The notes: generated from the letters alone by a model not told the origin. 64,000 bases of DNA from an uncultured Myxococcales bacterium (GCA_903895725.1 CAITUV010000003.1:1-64000); one strand, 5' to 3'. Shown: positions 39,060 to 48,660, numbered from the stretch's first letter. A program made the numbers and translations.

Positions 39060-40379
39060 TCACGGCCTTACGCACCGGGCACCGACGTCTGCCACGCCCG
39101 CACTCGGAGTGACGTAGTCGCGCTCGGCCGAGCGCATGCCGGCTGCCATGCTGCCGAAGCTGCCGCCGCGTATGACGCGCTTGCTGTCGGAACCCATCCA
39201 GGGCCCACCGTTGCCGGGGGCACCGGAATACGAATCATGGTAGGAGTCGAGGCACCACTCCCAGAGGTTGCCGGCCATGTCGAGAGCGCCGCTCCACGAG
39301 TCTCCGGCAGGCTTTGACCCAACGGGAGAAGTGCCCCCGGACCCGCACCCGTAGCCCCCCTCGCCGCCCGCTGCGTTGAACACCGCCGTGTCGTTGGCAC
39401 ATGTGGGGGCAGGATTGTCCCCCCACGGGTATTCCTGGTGCACGGGACCGGTCGCCGCATACTCCCATTCCGCCTCGGAGGGGAGGCGGCCATTGGGGGC
39501 CACCCAGTCGCAGAACTCCGTCGCCTGCTGCCAGGTGAGCCCGTTCTGCGGATGGCTCTGCTTCCCGTCTTCGCTCCTGTTCGTTCCCTGAGTCATGGGG
39601 GCGGCCGACGCATCGGCCGGAGTGCACTTCCCGAAGTCCGCGACACAGGCCTCATACTGTTCGACGACGATCTCATACTTCGAGATGAAGTAGCCGTCGT
39701 CGATCGTCACTTCATGCAAAGGCAGCTCATCCGAAGGGCCCAAGCCGGATTCGCTGCACGTCTCGGGGGCAAGGGGCTCCGGCGGACAGCCCATCGAGAA
39801 CGTCCCGGGGGGCACATAGACCCACACGTCCCACTTCTTGAAGCCTGTTGCCTCGGAGCTCGCGTACTCGCAGCGGACCTTGGAATTGCACGACACAAAA
39901 TAGCCGGCCAGGCCGGGGCAGGCGACGTCGCCGCAGGCCAGAGCCCCCGCCACGCAGTGGCTCTGGACACAGACGGAGCCCTGGCTGCAGTCGCCGCAGT
40001 AGCAGCTCTCGGGCTCTCCCGTCAGCCCACATTCCATGGAGCGAGATTCGCACACCCACTCGCAGAAGGTTCCGCATTGACCGGAGGCCAGGCACTTCTC
40101 GTTCTCGCCGCAGGTCCCGCACGGCCCGCCGCAATCGTCGCCCACGCACCCGTCCTCGCCGCAGGAGTCCTTGCAGTCCAGCAGCGGCGCATCGGATGAC
40201 TTTACCTCGGCGACTTCGCCGCCGCGGGATGCCGCATCCCCATCGGTCATGCGGCCGTCCGGCCCTGCGTCCCGTGCGCGGACGTCCTGAACCGGCCCCG
40301 GCCGGTCGAGACAGCCCCCGGCAGCAAGGAACGCTCCAAGCGCCAGGAATCCAATGCCGTGCGCCAGTCGATGAACCAT
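39060..40379 (-). CDS. FGE-sulfatase-fold lipoprotein with Cys-rich N-terminal region
   Basis: 439 residues. The lipobox is AGGC. Residues ~30-170 include CKDSCGEDGCVGDDCGGPCG and further Cys modules (CESRSMECGLTGEPESCYCG). The FGE-like domain spans ~180-439: VYVPPGTFSMGC, YFISKYEIVVEQYEAC, RLPSEAEWEYAA, LDMAGNLWEWCLDSY, RVIRGGSF and terminal VGARCVRP. As in the paralogue at 30671, the catalytic cysteines of true formylglycine-generating enzymes are missing, suggesting a binding role. GGAGG lies 8 nt before the ATG at 40379. Confidence 0.85.
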   Translation of the reverse strand: MVHRLAHGIGFLALGAFLAAGGCLDRPGPVQDVRARDAGPDGRMTDGDAASRGGEVAEVKSSDAPLLDCKDSCGEDGCVGDDCGGPCGTCGENEKCLASGQCGTFCEWVCESRSMECGLTGEPESCYCGDCSQGSVCVQSHCVAGALACGDVACPGLAGYFVSCNSKVRCEYASSEATGFKKWDVWVYVPPGTFSMGCPPEPLAPETCSESGLGPSDELPLHEVTIDDGYFISKYEIVVEQYEACVADFGKCTPADASAAPMTQGTNRSEDGKQSHPQNGLTWQQATEFCDWVAPNGRLPSEAEWEYAATGPVHQEYPWGDNPAPTCANDTAVFNAAGGEGGYGCGSGGTSPVGSKPAGDSWSGALDMAGNLWEWCLDSYHDSYSGAPGNGGPWMGSDSKRVIRGGSFGSMAAGMRSAERDYVTPSAGVADVGARCVRP

Positions 40380-40413
40380 GCGCTTGCCTCCCCGTTTCCG
40401 ACGATCAAGATAG

Positions 40414-40441
40414 ATCTTAGCCCGTCCCCCTCCGGTTGCAA
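40414..40441 (-). promoter_or_regulatory. promoter for the 39060-40379 lipoprotein
   Basis: TTGCAA-N16-TAAGAT on the minus strand. Confidence 0.45.
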
Positions 40442-40592
40442 CAGGTTCGAGCATTCGGACGCCATGCAACGGTCCGACGGGACACGACTACTCGACTGTC
40501 GACCGACCCATCGATTGCCATCATTCCGGTTTCGACCTGACGGTGAACTCTGCGTGCGTCAAGCAGCAGTAAGGGGTTGACTTCCAGCGGAC

Positions 40593-43031
40593 CTACTCCA
40601 GCGAACCGCTGATCACGGTGTTCCCGTCGGAGCGGGACACGTCGTCCGGCGACGGGCTGGGAGCCATGGTGAGAACCACACTGCCTGGCACCTCGCCGAC
40701 GTGCTCACTCAGATCCACGCCGTAGAGGGGAAGGAGGAGAAGCGGCTGGCCGACCTTGAGCGCCTCGGACAGACGCGCGGCAAGCACCTGCTGCAAGGCA
40801 CTGGCAACATCGGCGAACGAGGGGGGAAGCTCGTCTTCTGGACTGCTGAACTCGACCTCCAGTGACTCCACGGAGACGACCTCGAGCCCCAGCGCACCGT
40901 CGGTGATCTGCAGTTGGGCCGGGGCATCCAGACTGGCGAAGAGCAGAAGCTCCACGGCCTGGCCCTGGCAATCGAAGCTGGCCTGGACGACCATCTCGGC
41001 CAGAGACAGGCGGAGGGCTCCGTCGGGCGTGCAGTCCGATACCAGCGGAGGCAGCGAGGCGCTCAGAGACAGCTCGAGGTTCTCGACGCCGGCGTCGACC
41101 AGCAAGGGGTCCTCCGAAGTGGCCGCCAGCGCCGTCTCGAAGAGGCCGCCCCACCAGGCGGCTCGGAGCACCTGGTTGACCGTGTCATCCGCGTAGACCA
41201 CTTCCCGGGAAGCAATCCCGGGCACAGAGAGAAGCTGTTGCCCGCTGCCACACCCCACCCGCTGCGGTACGCCGAGGTTGCCGTCGAAGGGCTCGCCCAG
41301 CGGAACTCCTCGCGACGGGGAAGCGGCCTGCGTACGGTAGCCAAGCTCGAGCCCGCCCCCCGGCTCCTTGGCGGAAGAGGAGAGCTCCCGGCTGAGCGTC
41401 ACCTCAACCGGCTGTGCATCCGCCATTCCCAGTGCGACGGACAGATCGGTCGAGCCCGGCTGAAGCTCCAGCGCATCCTCCAGCAGCGGAATGGTGACCT
41501 TCTCCAGGTGAGTGGTCCACTGGTCTGCGATCTTCAGCTGGATCTGGGGGACGAGGACGTCCAGGAGCCAGTTGAGAAGATAGCCGATCGTTCCGTCCAG
41601 ATTGACGTCCAGGTCGTTGAGAACCACCTCCGTGCTCGTCACGGACAGCGAGGACGAGAGTCCCAGGACCCCGGTCATCACCACGGACGAAAGGTCCATC
41701 GTGCCAGCGTAGCTGTCGGCGCCAAAGCAGGGCTCGAGAAACCCGCCGCCGCAGCCGGTCTTCTTCACCTCAAGGTCGTAGCCCACACTCGTCATGACGC
41801 CTTGGGCCTGCAATCCCTCGCTGATCACGGACAGACTGAGCGTGGAACTGGAGAACGTGGGATTCACGGCCGACATCTGATAGATGCCCAGACCCCACAT
41901 TGCCTGGCCGGAGATGACCGGGTTCTTGACCCAGGTGGCGGGGTCCATGGACTTATACGCGATCTCGTCCACAGTTGCCAGGTCATCGGCCGGCAGATCG
42001 TGTACTGCGTCGTCGACGGCGTCTTTGCCCCACCAGGAACCGTAGCCGGGGTCGACGAGCTCAGCGGGAAGCATCTCCGCAGGTGGAGCAACGTACGCGG
42101 TGGACCAGTGGAATCCCTGAACCCTGCGGCCCGTCGCTCCGAGAGAATCCACTGCCTCCAGCACGAGGGTGTTGGCGCCTACGTTGACCGGAACTTCCAG
42201 GGAGAACTCGCCGGAGCCCGAATCCACCGGGCACTCTTTGCCCTGCACCGTGAGCGAGGAGATCGGGCCTCCACCACTGGTCACCGTCCCGGTCACGGTG
42301 ATCGTCTTGGACTCGCCACCGAGCAGCGTTGCCGCACGCGGGGGGAAGTCCACTTCGATATGCGGGAGACAGGAGTTCGATGTCACCGGAGTGAAGACGC
42401 AGCCGCCTGCGGCCGGGTCGCAGAGATCGGTCGTGCACGCGTTCTCGTCGTCACAGACCACGGGAGCCCCTGCACAGAGGCCGTCGACACACTGGTCATC
42501 TTCGGTACATGGATCACCGTCGTCGCAACCGGTGGCCGTGCACAGACCGTCCATGCACAGCTCGCCGCATTCGGCGCATGTCCCGCATGTACCTCCGCAG
42601 CCGTCGTCGCCACACTCCTTGCCGTCGCATGCAGGCTGGCAGGCATCCGGCGGAATGTCCGCCGCTGTCTCCGGGCCGGTCGAGCCGTCCGTACCCGAGT
42701 CCACAGCAATGTCCGACAGAACCAAGTCCACCGCGGTGTCCGGCAATGCCCAGTCCGCCGTGATGTCCGGCTGGCCCGCGTCCGGCTGAGTATCCAGCTG
42801 TGCAGCGTCCGGCGGCGTATCAAGCTGCGCATCAGCCTGCGTGTCCGGCAGCGCATCCGGCGTCAGGTCCTTGCCCGTGTCCGCTGGCTGGCGGTCGGCG
42901 GCCACGTCCGCGGCGACCACGTCTGCCGATGCGTCCGTGCCGGCATCAGTACCTTGGGACGAAGGGCTGGAGCAACCAACAGCGGTGGTCGCGAGAAGCA
43001 CTGCCCCGACAAGCCGAGCGGTCATTCTCAT
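40593..43031 (-). CDS. lipoprotein with Cys repeats and a possible TULIP/BPI-like domain
   Basis: 812 residues. The lipobox is AVGC, with GGAGGTGA before the ATG. An Asp/Pro/Ala/Gln repeat linker (~25-125) and three Cys modules (CGDDGCGGTCG, CDDGDPCTEDDQC) precede an Ig-like domain (~235-330, TITVTGTVTSGGGPISSLTV). The C-terminal ~480 residues have almost no Cys: alternating beta strands and long amphipathic helices (LLNWLLDVLVPQIQLKIAD, ADDTVNQVLRAAWWGGLF). The second motif resembles BPI/LBP/CETP (TULIP) lipid-binding proteins. This is pattern-based only. Lipid transport or binding at the outer membrane is a hypothesis. Its leader duplicates that of the gene at 31795. Confidence 0.75.
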   Translation of the reverse strand: MRMTARLVGAVLLATTAVGCSSPSSQGTDAGTDASADVVAADVAADRQPADTGKDLTPDALPDTQADAQLDTPPDAAQLDTQPDAGQPDITADWALPDTAVDLVLSDIAVDSGTDGSTGPETAADIPPDACQPACDGKECGDDGCGGTCGTCAECGELCMDGLCTATGCDDGDPCTEDDQCVDGLCAGAPVVCDDENACTTDLCDPAAGGCVFTPVTSNSCLPHIEVDFPPRAATLLGGESKTITVTGTVTSGGGPISSLTVQGKECPVDSGSGEFSLEVPVNVGANTLVLEAVDSLGATGRRVQGFHWSTAYVAPPAEMLPAELVDPGYGSWWGKDAVDDAVHDLPADDLATVDEIAYKSMDPATWVKNPVISGQAMWGLGIYQMSAVNPTFSSSTLSLSVISEGLQAQGVMTSVGYDLEVKKTGCGGGFLEPCFGADSYAGTMDLSSVVMTGVLGLSSSLSVTSTEVVLNDLDVNLDGTIGYLLNWLLDVLVPQIQLKIADQWTTHLEKVTIPLLEDALELQPGSTDLSVALGMADAQPVEVTLSRELSSSAKEPGGGLELGYRTQAASPSRGVPLGEPFDGNLGVPQRVGCGSGQQLLSVPGIASREVVYADDTVNQVLRAAWWGGLFETALAATSEDPLLVDAGVENLELSLSASLPPLVSDCTPDGALRLSLAEMVVQASFDCQGQAVELLLFASLDAPAQLQITDGALGLEVVSVESLEVEFSSPEDELPPSFADVASALQQVLAARLSEALKVGQPLLLLPLYGVDLSEHVGEVPGSVVLTMAPSPSPDDVSRSDGNTVISGSLE

Positions 43032-43065
43032 GGATTCACCTCCGGCACCGAGATCGGCGGCTCGC

Positions 43066-43093
43066 ACACTACGGGCCAATACTGCCGCGCCAA
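43066..43093 (-). promoter_or_regulatory. possible promoter for the 40593-43031 lipoprotein
   Basis: TTGGCG-N16-TAGTGT on the minus strand. Confidence 0.35.
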
Positions 43094-43323
43094 AACCTCG
43101 GCGTCGATCTCATGGCCGAAAGTACACGAAAGACCGTGCCGAGACAACGATGGTTCCGGGGAGCTGCCGTTGCGAGCCTTCCTCTCTCCCTCCAACACGA
43201 CGTGCCGCTGCCCGGGCCGCAAGTTGGCGGCGCTCAGATACGCTTTGGAGCTTCCATCATGACTGCGACGGGGCAAGCCTGCCCGGCCGTCTCGAGGCTA
43301 CTCGAGCCGAGCACGGAAGGAAC
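43094..43323. other. gene-free stretch
   Basis: I see no credible gene here; short open frames on both strands lack ribosome sites and recognisable domains. Confidence 0.4.
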
Positions 43324-43659
43324 CTACAAAGTCCAGATGTACCCGGGGGAGGCCTCCAGTGCTATTTCGCTGTAGTCGCTACCTTCGGTCCCGTAGACGC
43401 CCGCTCGTCCGTCGACAGGGGCCCGAACCTCCGGGCCTTCCACGATCCATCGGGTGTATGCAAGCACGACACCGTGGGAGACGCCGGGCCCAAGGCCGTG
43501 CCCCTTGTGCCCTCCTGCCCCGACGCCGTGGCCGATGGCAATCTCCTTGCCCCAGAAGGGAACCATGAGCCGCAGATGGGCATCAGCCCGAATCAGGGTC
43601 ACTGCCACAGATTCCCTGGGGATGTCTTCCCAGGTCTCTCCGAAGACCGCCGCAACCAA
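43324..43659 (-). CDS. hypothetical open frame, possibly a gene fragment
   Basis: 111 codons from a TTG with no ribosome site and an in-frame stop two codons upstream. Third-position GC and residue composition (FGETWEDIPRESVAVTL, LVLAYTRW-like segments) look more like protein than the other frames, but I recognise no domain. It could be the 3' remnant of a lost gene or chance. Confidence 0.25.
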   Translation of the reverse strand: MVAAVFGETWEDIPRESVAVTLIRADAHLRLMVPFWGKEIAIGHGVGAGGHKGHGLGPGVSHGVVLAYTRWIVEGPEVRAPVDGRAGVYGTEGSDYSEIALEASPGYIWTL

Positions 43660-43758
43660 CAGCTACCCTAGAAACCCGAAGTAGCGGCTGGACGGAATGA
43701 AGAACACTCCAAACCCAGCATCCGCCTTCCGCGCCCCCAGGCATGAGGGCGAAGTTGG

Positions 43759-43775
43759 GGGGAGGATTCCTCCCC
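43759..43775. promoter_or_regulatory. perfect inverted repeat
   Basis: GGGGAGGA-T-TCCTCCCC, eight-base arms, ~130 nt beyond the stop of the CC-repeat lipoprotein (minus). It could be an operator or an RNA hairpin; there is no U-tract for intrinsic termination. The rest of 43660-43903 shows no gene. Confidence 0.4.
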
Positions 43776-43903
43776 ACCCCATCGCCCCGTCGACTGTGTG
43801 TCCTCCACGTGCTCCCGATGACCGTTCCCCTGCCTGTCGTTTGCCCAGCATGGGACCCCCTGCACGGGACCAGCATGGACGGGCAGGGACTATACCGGAG
43901 ATC

Positions 43904-46900
43904 TCATGGGCAGGTCGGGCATTGCCAGAAGGTCTTGGCCAGGTCGACGCAGTCCTGCGTCCACGCCTGGCAGCAGGCGGGCAGGTACTGGGTGCAGATC
44001 ACGTACTCGCAGTCAGCGACGTTGCACCCCTTCGTTCCTTCGGGTTTGCAGCAGTCTCCCTTGGGCGGAGGGGTGCCGCCGCAGACGTCGCAATGCTTCT
44101 TGGCCAGCTCGGCGCACTCGGCGGACCATCCCCAAGGCTGCATGCCGAAGCCGGTGCATTCCCGTCTCATCGAGCCGACGAGCTTGGTGCAAACCTCGTC
44201 GGAGCACTTCGTCATCAGATACGGATCCGCGACACAGCAGTCGTGCTTGTCCATCACGCACAGCCCATCCGCACACGTCGTGCCGAAAGACATCTGGCAC
44301 GGCTTGAGCTGGACAGGCATGCACCCGGGCAGGTTGCCCTGCTTGCACTCGTACTTCTCGATGAACCAGGTGACGGGATCTTCCACGCAGTAGTTCTCCC
44401 CTCCGTACGGGCAGTCGGCGTCTGTCCAGCACTGTACCCAGTCCGGAGGGAAGCAGGCGGGCGGCTTCAGGTCCTCGAGGATCCCGAAGCACACCTTGCC
44501 CGCTGCCTGGCAGTCCTCGACCACGACCTTCTTGCAGACACCGTCCTGGCACTGGGACGACACGACGTTTCCGCCGTCGCAATGCCACTTGCCCTTGAGC
44601 GTGCAGTCGTACACCTCGTCGCAGGGTATCGGGCAGAGGCCCGAAGGGGTGCCTACGCACTTGCCCGCCTCACAGTGATCCTCCTTCGAGCAGGCATCCT
44701 TGTCGAAGCAGACCAGCGAGTCGTCGGGCTTGTACGAGCATGTGCCCGTGACCGGGTCGCAGGTGCCTGGGCCGACGTGGCATGGCGGAGGGGTCGAGCA
44801 AGGGGTGGCGGCCGGCTGGCACTGGTCGTTCGCGTCGCATATACCGGTCCCGACGCACGGCCCGCCGGTGCAGAAGGCCCCCTGCTTTCCGGTGTGCTTG
44901 CAGTTCCCCCCATCGCCGCACCAGTCGTACGTGCAGGGGTTGCCGTCGTCACAGTCGAGAGGCTGAGGCACGCAGACGCCGCCGACGCACTCGGCTCCTT
45001 CGAGGCAAGGGTCCCACGCACCGCACGGCTTGCCGTCCGGCGCGTTTGCGTACTGGCATTTGCCGGTTCCGGGGTCGCACTTGGCGGTCTTGCAGGGATC
45101 CATCGAGATGCAATCGCCGTCGCCCTTGCAGCCGGTCATGGCGGAATAGCACTCCCACTGAGCGGTCGGCGTTCCGCCCTTCGAGGCGCACTTCCAACCG
45201 GTCATGCTGGCAGGCTTTGGAGCGCCTGTCTTGCAGCAGACCGTCTTGCAGTCGGCATCGGGAACGCCGGCACCTTGGTTGCAGAGACCGGCTGGCACGA
45301 GCTTGACGTCGTCACCGCTCTTGCAGCAGGTCTGGGTGCAGAGCGCCGGCTCGACAAGAGTCCCCCATTCCGTGCAGGTGGCCTTGGGCAGCAGCGTCGC
45401 TGCGGACAGATCCAGAATCGGATCATAGAGGCCGCAGCAGACTAGAGCACAGTCCGCAGCCTCATCGAACGCTGTCCCTCCAGCCTCACCGCAGCCTGCT
45501 TTCGTCGTGAGGAAGCTCGTCACGTCGACACCCGACCCGACCACGCAGCACACTTCCGAGCACTCGCTTGCGGGGGCTGCCTCCAGCGGGGGCGTGCAAG
45601 CCGCGGCTGGGACCACCACGGATGCGTCGAAGCCGAATGCGGCCCCCAGGCAGCAGACGCTCTGGCATTGGTCCGGGGCCCCGACGACGGCACCGCCGCC
45701 GTCGATGCACATCTTTGCCGGCAGGACGACACCGGAGGCGTCGGTGCCATTCGTCACCATGCAGCAGACCTTCTTGCAGTCCTTGGGCAAGAGGGGCGTG
45801 CCCGCCTGGTCGCACAGCCCCTTTGGCACTTGAGCCACGACGGTTTCCTCGAACAGCGGGACGTAGACTTCGCAGCAGATCATTTCGCACAGGCCGGGCT
45901 CTCCCAGCACCTGGCCCGCCTGGGTGCAGTCGCTCTCGGACATCACCGCGGCCTCCGACGAGTCGCCGCTCACCAGGCAGCACACGCTCTTGCACTCAGC
46001 GGCGTCCGCCTCCACTCCGCCCGCAGCCTCGCACGTTGCCCGGGGGATCTCGACACCAAACGACATGTCGAGCATGGGATTGTAAAGGCCGCAACAGACC
46101 TCATCGCAGGCCGAAAGCGATGCCGCCGGCTTCCCTCCCGCCTCCGCACAGGCGGCCGCCATCATCTTCTTTGCCGGGAGCTCGAGCTCACCGGCCTTGG
46201 TGAGACAGCACACGTCCTGGCAGGATGCCGAATCCAGGACGTTGTCCGGCGGGCACAGGCTCTTGGGGACCTGCACCACCATGGACATCTCCAGAATCGG
46301 CAGGTAGGCTCCACAGCAGACGAGCTCGCACTCCGGGGAAGACCCGACGACTTCTCCACCGATTGCCTCGCACTCCTCCGCGCTGACCAGGGTTGCGGTC
46401 CCGGACGGAAGGAAGCAGCAGACGACCGCGCACACCTGTGGGTCCACGAGGCCCCCGCCCGCCAGCTCGCAGACGACCTCGGGCACGGTCACCGCGACGG
46501 AGCTGCCGCCGTCGGCGACCATGCAACATGCCTGAGAGCACTTGCCCGGAGGCCCCGCCGACTCGCCCCCCTCCGCCTCGCACTGTGCCTTGGACAGGAT
46601 GCTCACATCCAGAGCCGACGTGACCGGGCTTTGCAGGCAGCACACTTCGGCGCATTGGTCCATCTCGATGGCGTTGCCGACCTTGTCGCAGAGGATCTTG
46701 GGCATGACAGCGCTCGGGTCAGGGATGGAGTAAGGCAAGCTGCAGCACACGGCCTCGCACTGAGCAGGAGGCTGGACACCGCCTCCGAGCTGGTCGCACG
46801 ACCACTTCGTCACGACCGATGCGAGATCGGAATCCCCCTCCCCTGCCGTGCAGCAGACCTGGGAGCACGCATCCTTGGGAACCTCCTGTCCAACGAGCTC

Positions 46901-48163
46901 GCATTCGGCCCGTGCCAGCGTCTGGACGCCCGTGGTCTCGAACAAACCCAGGGCGCAGCAGACTTCCTCGCACTTCGACTCGTCCGCCATGACGGTCCCA
47001 CCCGCAGCGGTGCATGCGAATGAAGACAGGACCGAGGCCACAGTCGCGGTGCCCGCCTGCGAGAGACAGCAGACCTTGGAGCACGCATCGTCCTCCTGCG
47101 GCTCGAGCCCGGAGAGCGCGCACAGCGACAGGGGGGCGAAGTGGGCACTCGGGCTCCCCATGACGTCGAAACCTCCGCAGCAGGCAGCGGCACACTGTGA
47201 CGGAGCACCCATCGCGACCCCGTTCTTGAGCGCGCAAGAGGCCGTCGACATCACGGACGCAAGGACTCCAGAGCCCGTGGATACCACGCAGCAGGTCTGC
47301 TCACATTGAGTCGCTGCGGCCTCCTCCCCCCCGTGAAACGCGCAGAGGAATCGGGCCGTCAGTGCCGGAAGAGGCCCGTCACCGCCCGAGCAGCAGACGC
47401 TCATGCAGTCGTTCTCGCCTGCAACCGACGGCTCACCGCCCTCTGCTGCGCAATCGGCGGGAGGGAGGAACTCGGCGAATGCACCGGCGACGCTGTCCAC
47501 GCAGCACACGAGCCCAGGGTTCGGAAACACCGCAGGCCCGCCTTCGGAGAAGTGGGTCACCGCTGCGGACACGGAACCTGCGGCCAGGTCGAGGTCGGTC
47601 GCGAGAGGCTCGAACGCCCCCGTATCCGTAGACCACACGACGGTCACGTCCTCGGGTGCAGCCTCCACGTTCCCGAGGTCGAAGGGGACCGTGAGAGTCG
47701 CCGGTACTGCAAAGACAAGCCCCTGCGGTGCAAAGGAATGAAACGGGCCTACAGCAATGAACGACGAGCCGCTCGGTGCCTCCACCTCGGAGACGATGAT
47801 CTCGACCGGCTCCGCCAGCGCCCCTGGCGGAATCGAGAGCCCGCCTCCTCCGGGAAGCGAGATCTCGCCCCCCTCAGGACCGATGGTGCTGCCGGCCTGC
47901 CCAGAGTCCCCGTCAAGGGCCGCATCCGGCTTTCCTCCGCGTTGGTCGGCCTGGTCGGAATCCGCACCCGGCGTCTGCGAGTCATCTGGGGAGATGCGGT
48001 CCGACAGTCCCCCGTCCGAAAGGCCCACGTCCGCGTCGTCTTTCTGCCGGCTTTCGCTGTTCGAGCACGCCTGCAGGGCGCCGGCAAGCGTAAGTGCGGC
48101 GACGACCAGAAGCCAACCGAGTCTCAGCCTGGCACAGAACCGTTGCGCTCTCACCTGTCGCAT
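43904..48163 (-). CDS. giant lipoprotein with 22 CC-type cysteine repeats
   Basis: 1419 residues. The signal peptide ends ALQAC (Cys33). An acidic linker precedes a ZU5-like beta region (~91-213: SLPGGGGLSIPPGALAEPVE, VGPFHSFAPQGLVFAVPATL). Residues ~215-1010 carry 22 VCC motifs spaced by ~35-45 residues, consensus VCC-x(15-22)-C-x(8-14)-C-x2, with two flavours (VCCLV... and VCCGLYDPxLDxS...). I do not recognise this repeat. The C-terminal ~400 residues return to CDDGNPCTYDWC-type modules and end in four Cys clusters (YEC..., DCCVADPYLMTKC, CDVCGG, CCQAWTQDCVDLAKTFW). GAGGTGA precedes the ATG. Probably a long, disulfide-rigid surface stalk. Confidence 0.8.
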   Translation of the reverse strand: MRQVRAQRFCARLRLGWLLVVAALTLAGALQACSNSESRQKDDADVGLSDGGLSDRISPDDSQTPGADSDQADQRGGKPDAALDGDSGQAGSTIGPEGGEISLPGGGGLSIPPGALAEPVEIIVSEVEAPSGSSFIAVGPFHSFAPQGLVFAVPATLTVPFDLGNVEAAPEDVTVVWSTDTGAFEPLATDLDLAAGSVSAAVTHFSEGGPAVFPNPGLVCCVDSVAGAFAEFLPPADCAAEGGEPSVAGENDCMSVCCSGGDGPLPALTARFLCAFHGGEEAAATQCEQTCCVVSTGSGVLASVMSTASCALKNGVAMGAPSQCAAACCGGFDVMGSPSAHFAPLSLCALSGLEPQEDDACSKVCCLSQAGTATVASVLSSFACTAAGGTVMADESKCEEVCCALGLFETTGVQTLARAECELVGQEVPKDACSQVCCTAGEGDSDLASVVTKWSCDQLGGGVQPPAQCEAVCCSLPYSIPDPSAVMPKILCDKVGNAIEMDQCAEVCCLQSPVTSALDVSILSKAQCEAEGGESAGPPGKCSQACCMVADGGSSVAVTVPEVVCELAGGGLVDPQVCAVVCCFLPSGTATLVSAEECEAIGGEVVGSSPECELVCCGAYLPILEMSMVVQVPKSLCPPDNVLDSASCQDVCCLTKAGELELPAKKMMAAACAEAGGKPAASLSACDEVCCGLYNPMLDMSFGVEIPRATCEAAGGVEADAAECKSVCCLVSGDSSEAAVMSESDCTQAGQVLGEPGLCEMICCEVYVPLFEETVVAQVPKGLCDQAGTPLLPKDCKKVCCMVTNGTDASGVVLPAKMCIDGGGAVVGAPDQCQSVCCLGAAFGFDASVVVPAAACTPPLEAAPASECSEVCCVVGSGVDVTSFLTTKAGCGEAGGTAFDEAADCALVCCGLYDPILDLSAATLLPKATCTEWGTLVEPALCTQTCCKSGDDVKLVPAGLCNQGAGVPDADCKTVCCKTGAPKPASMTGWKCASKGGTPTAQWECYSAMTGCKGDGDCISMDPCKTAKCDPGTGKCQYANAPDGKPCGAWDPCLEGAECVGGVCVPQPLDCDDGNPCTYDWCGDGGNCKHTGKQGAFCTGGPCVGTGICDANDQCQPAATPCSTPPPCHVGPGTCDPVTGTCSYKPDDSLVCFDKDACSKEDHCEAGKCVGTPSGLCPIPCDEVYDCTLKGKWHCDGGNVVSSQCQDGVCKKVVVEDCQAAGKVCFGILEDLKPPACFPPDWVQCWTDADCPYGGENYCVEDPVTWFIEKYECKQGNLPGCMPVQLKPCQMSFGTTCADGLCVMDKHDCCVADPYLMTKCSDEVCTKLVGSMRRECTGFGMQPWGWSAECAELAKKHCDVCGGTPPPKGDCCKPEGTKGCNVADCEYVICTQYLPACCQAWTQDCVDLAKTFWQCPTCP

Positions 48164-48423
48164 CGCTCACCTCGCTCCCGGACGCGGAGGGAGAGGGCCC
48201 GACTGCGCCAGCCTCCCGCCCCTGCCTGAGTACCTCTACGATGGCACGGAGCCGAACGGAAGTCACGTGAAGAGAAGCAGCCCACACCAGGACCCGGCTT
48301 CGGTCGCACGGGCGTACGTCGCGTACGTAGAAGAGTCGGAAAGACCTGGTCGGGGCCAACGAGCGACGGATGTCGGGGATGCGGCCTCCATGACCCTGGC
48401 AACTGTGGATGAAGGCCCGCTGC

Positions 48424-48660
48424 GAGGGCAACGCACTGGCCTGGGACGGGTTCGAAGAAGGGGACATGAATGGCATCTGGGTCCGGGTCTTCGACCCTGC
48501 GGGCAACCCCCTCACCGGGGCTCTGCGAGCCAACGTGCAGCACCAGATGGTGCAAGCCTTCCCCTCCATTGCTGCGCACGACGACAGGTTCGTGGTGGCG
48601 TGGGAGAGCGAGCAGCAGGACGGGAACAAGTACGGCGTTTTTGCTGCCCGTTTCGACTGA
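48424..48660 (+). pseudogene. C-terminal remnant of a secreted repeat protein
   Basis: About 78 codons: LAWDGFEEGDMNGIWVRVFD, then FPSIAAHDDRFVVAWES and YGVFAARFD before a stop. This is the end of a protein built from FVVAWxS..DGxxYGVFAxRFD beta repeats common in myxobacterial secreted proteins. There is no signal peptide or credible start; the 5' part is lost. Confidence 0.5.

Noticed and set aside
43028..43276. Short minus-strand ORF next to the 43031 start
   Set aside because: No ribosome site, no domain, and it overlaps the promoter and start region of the real gene.
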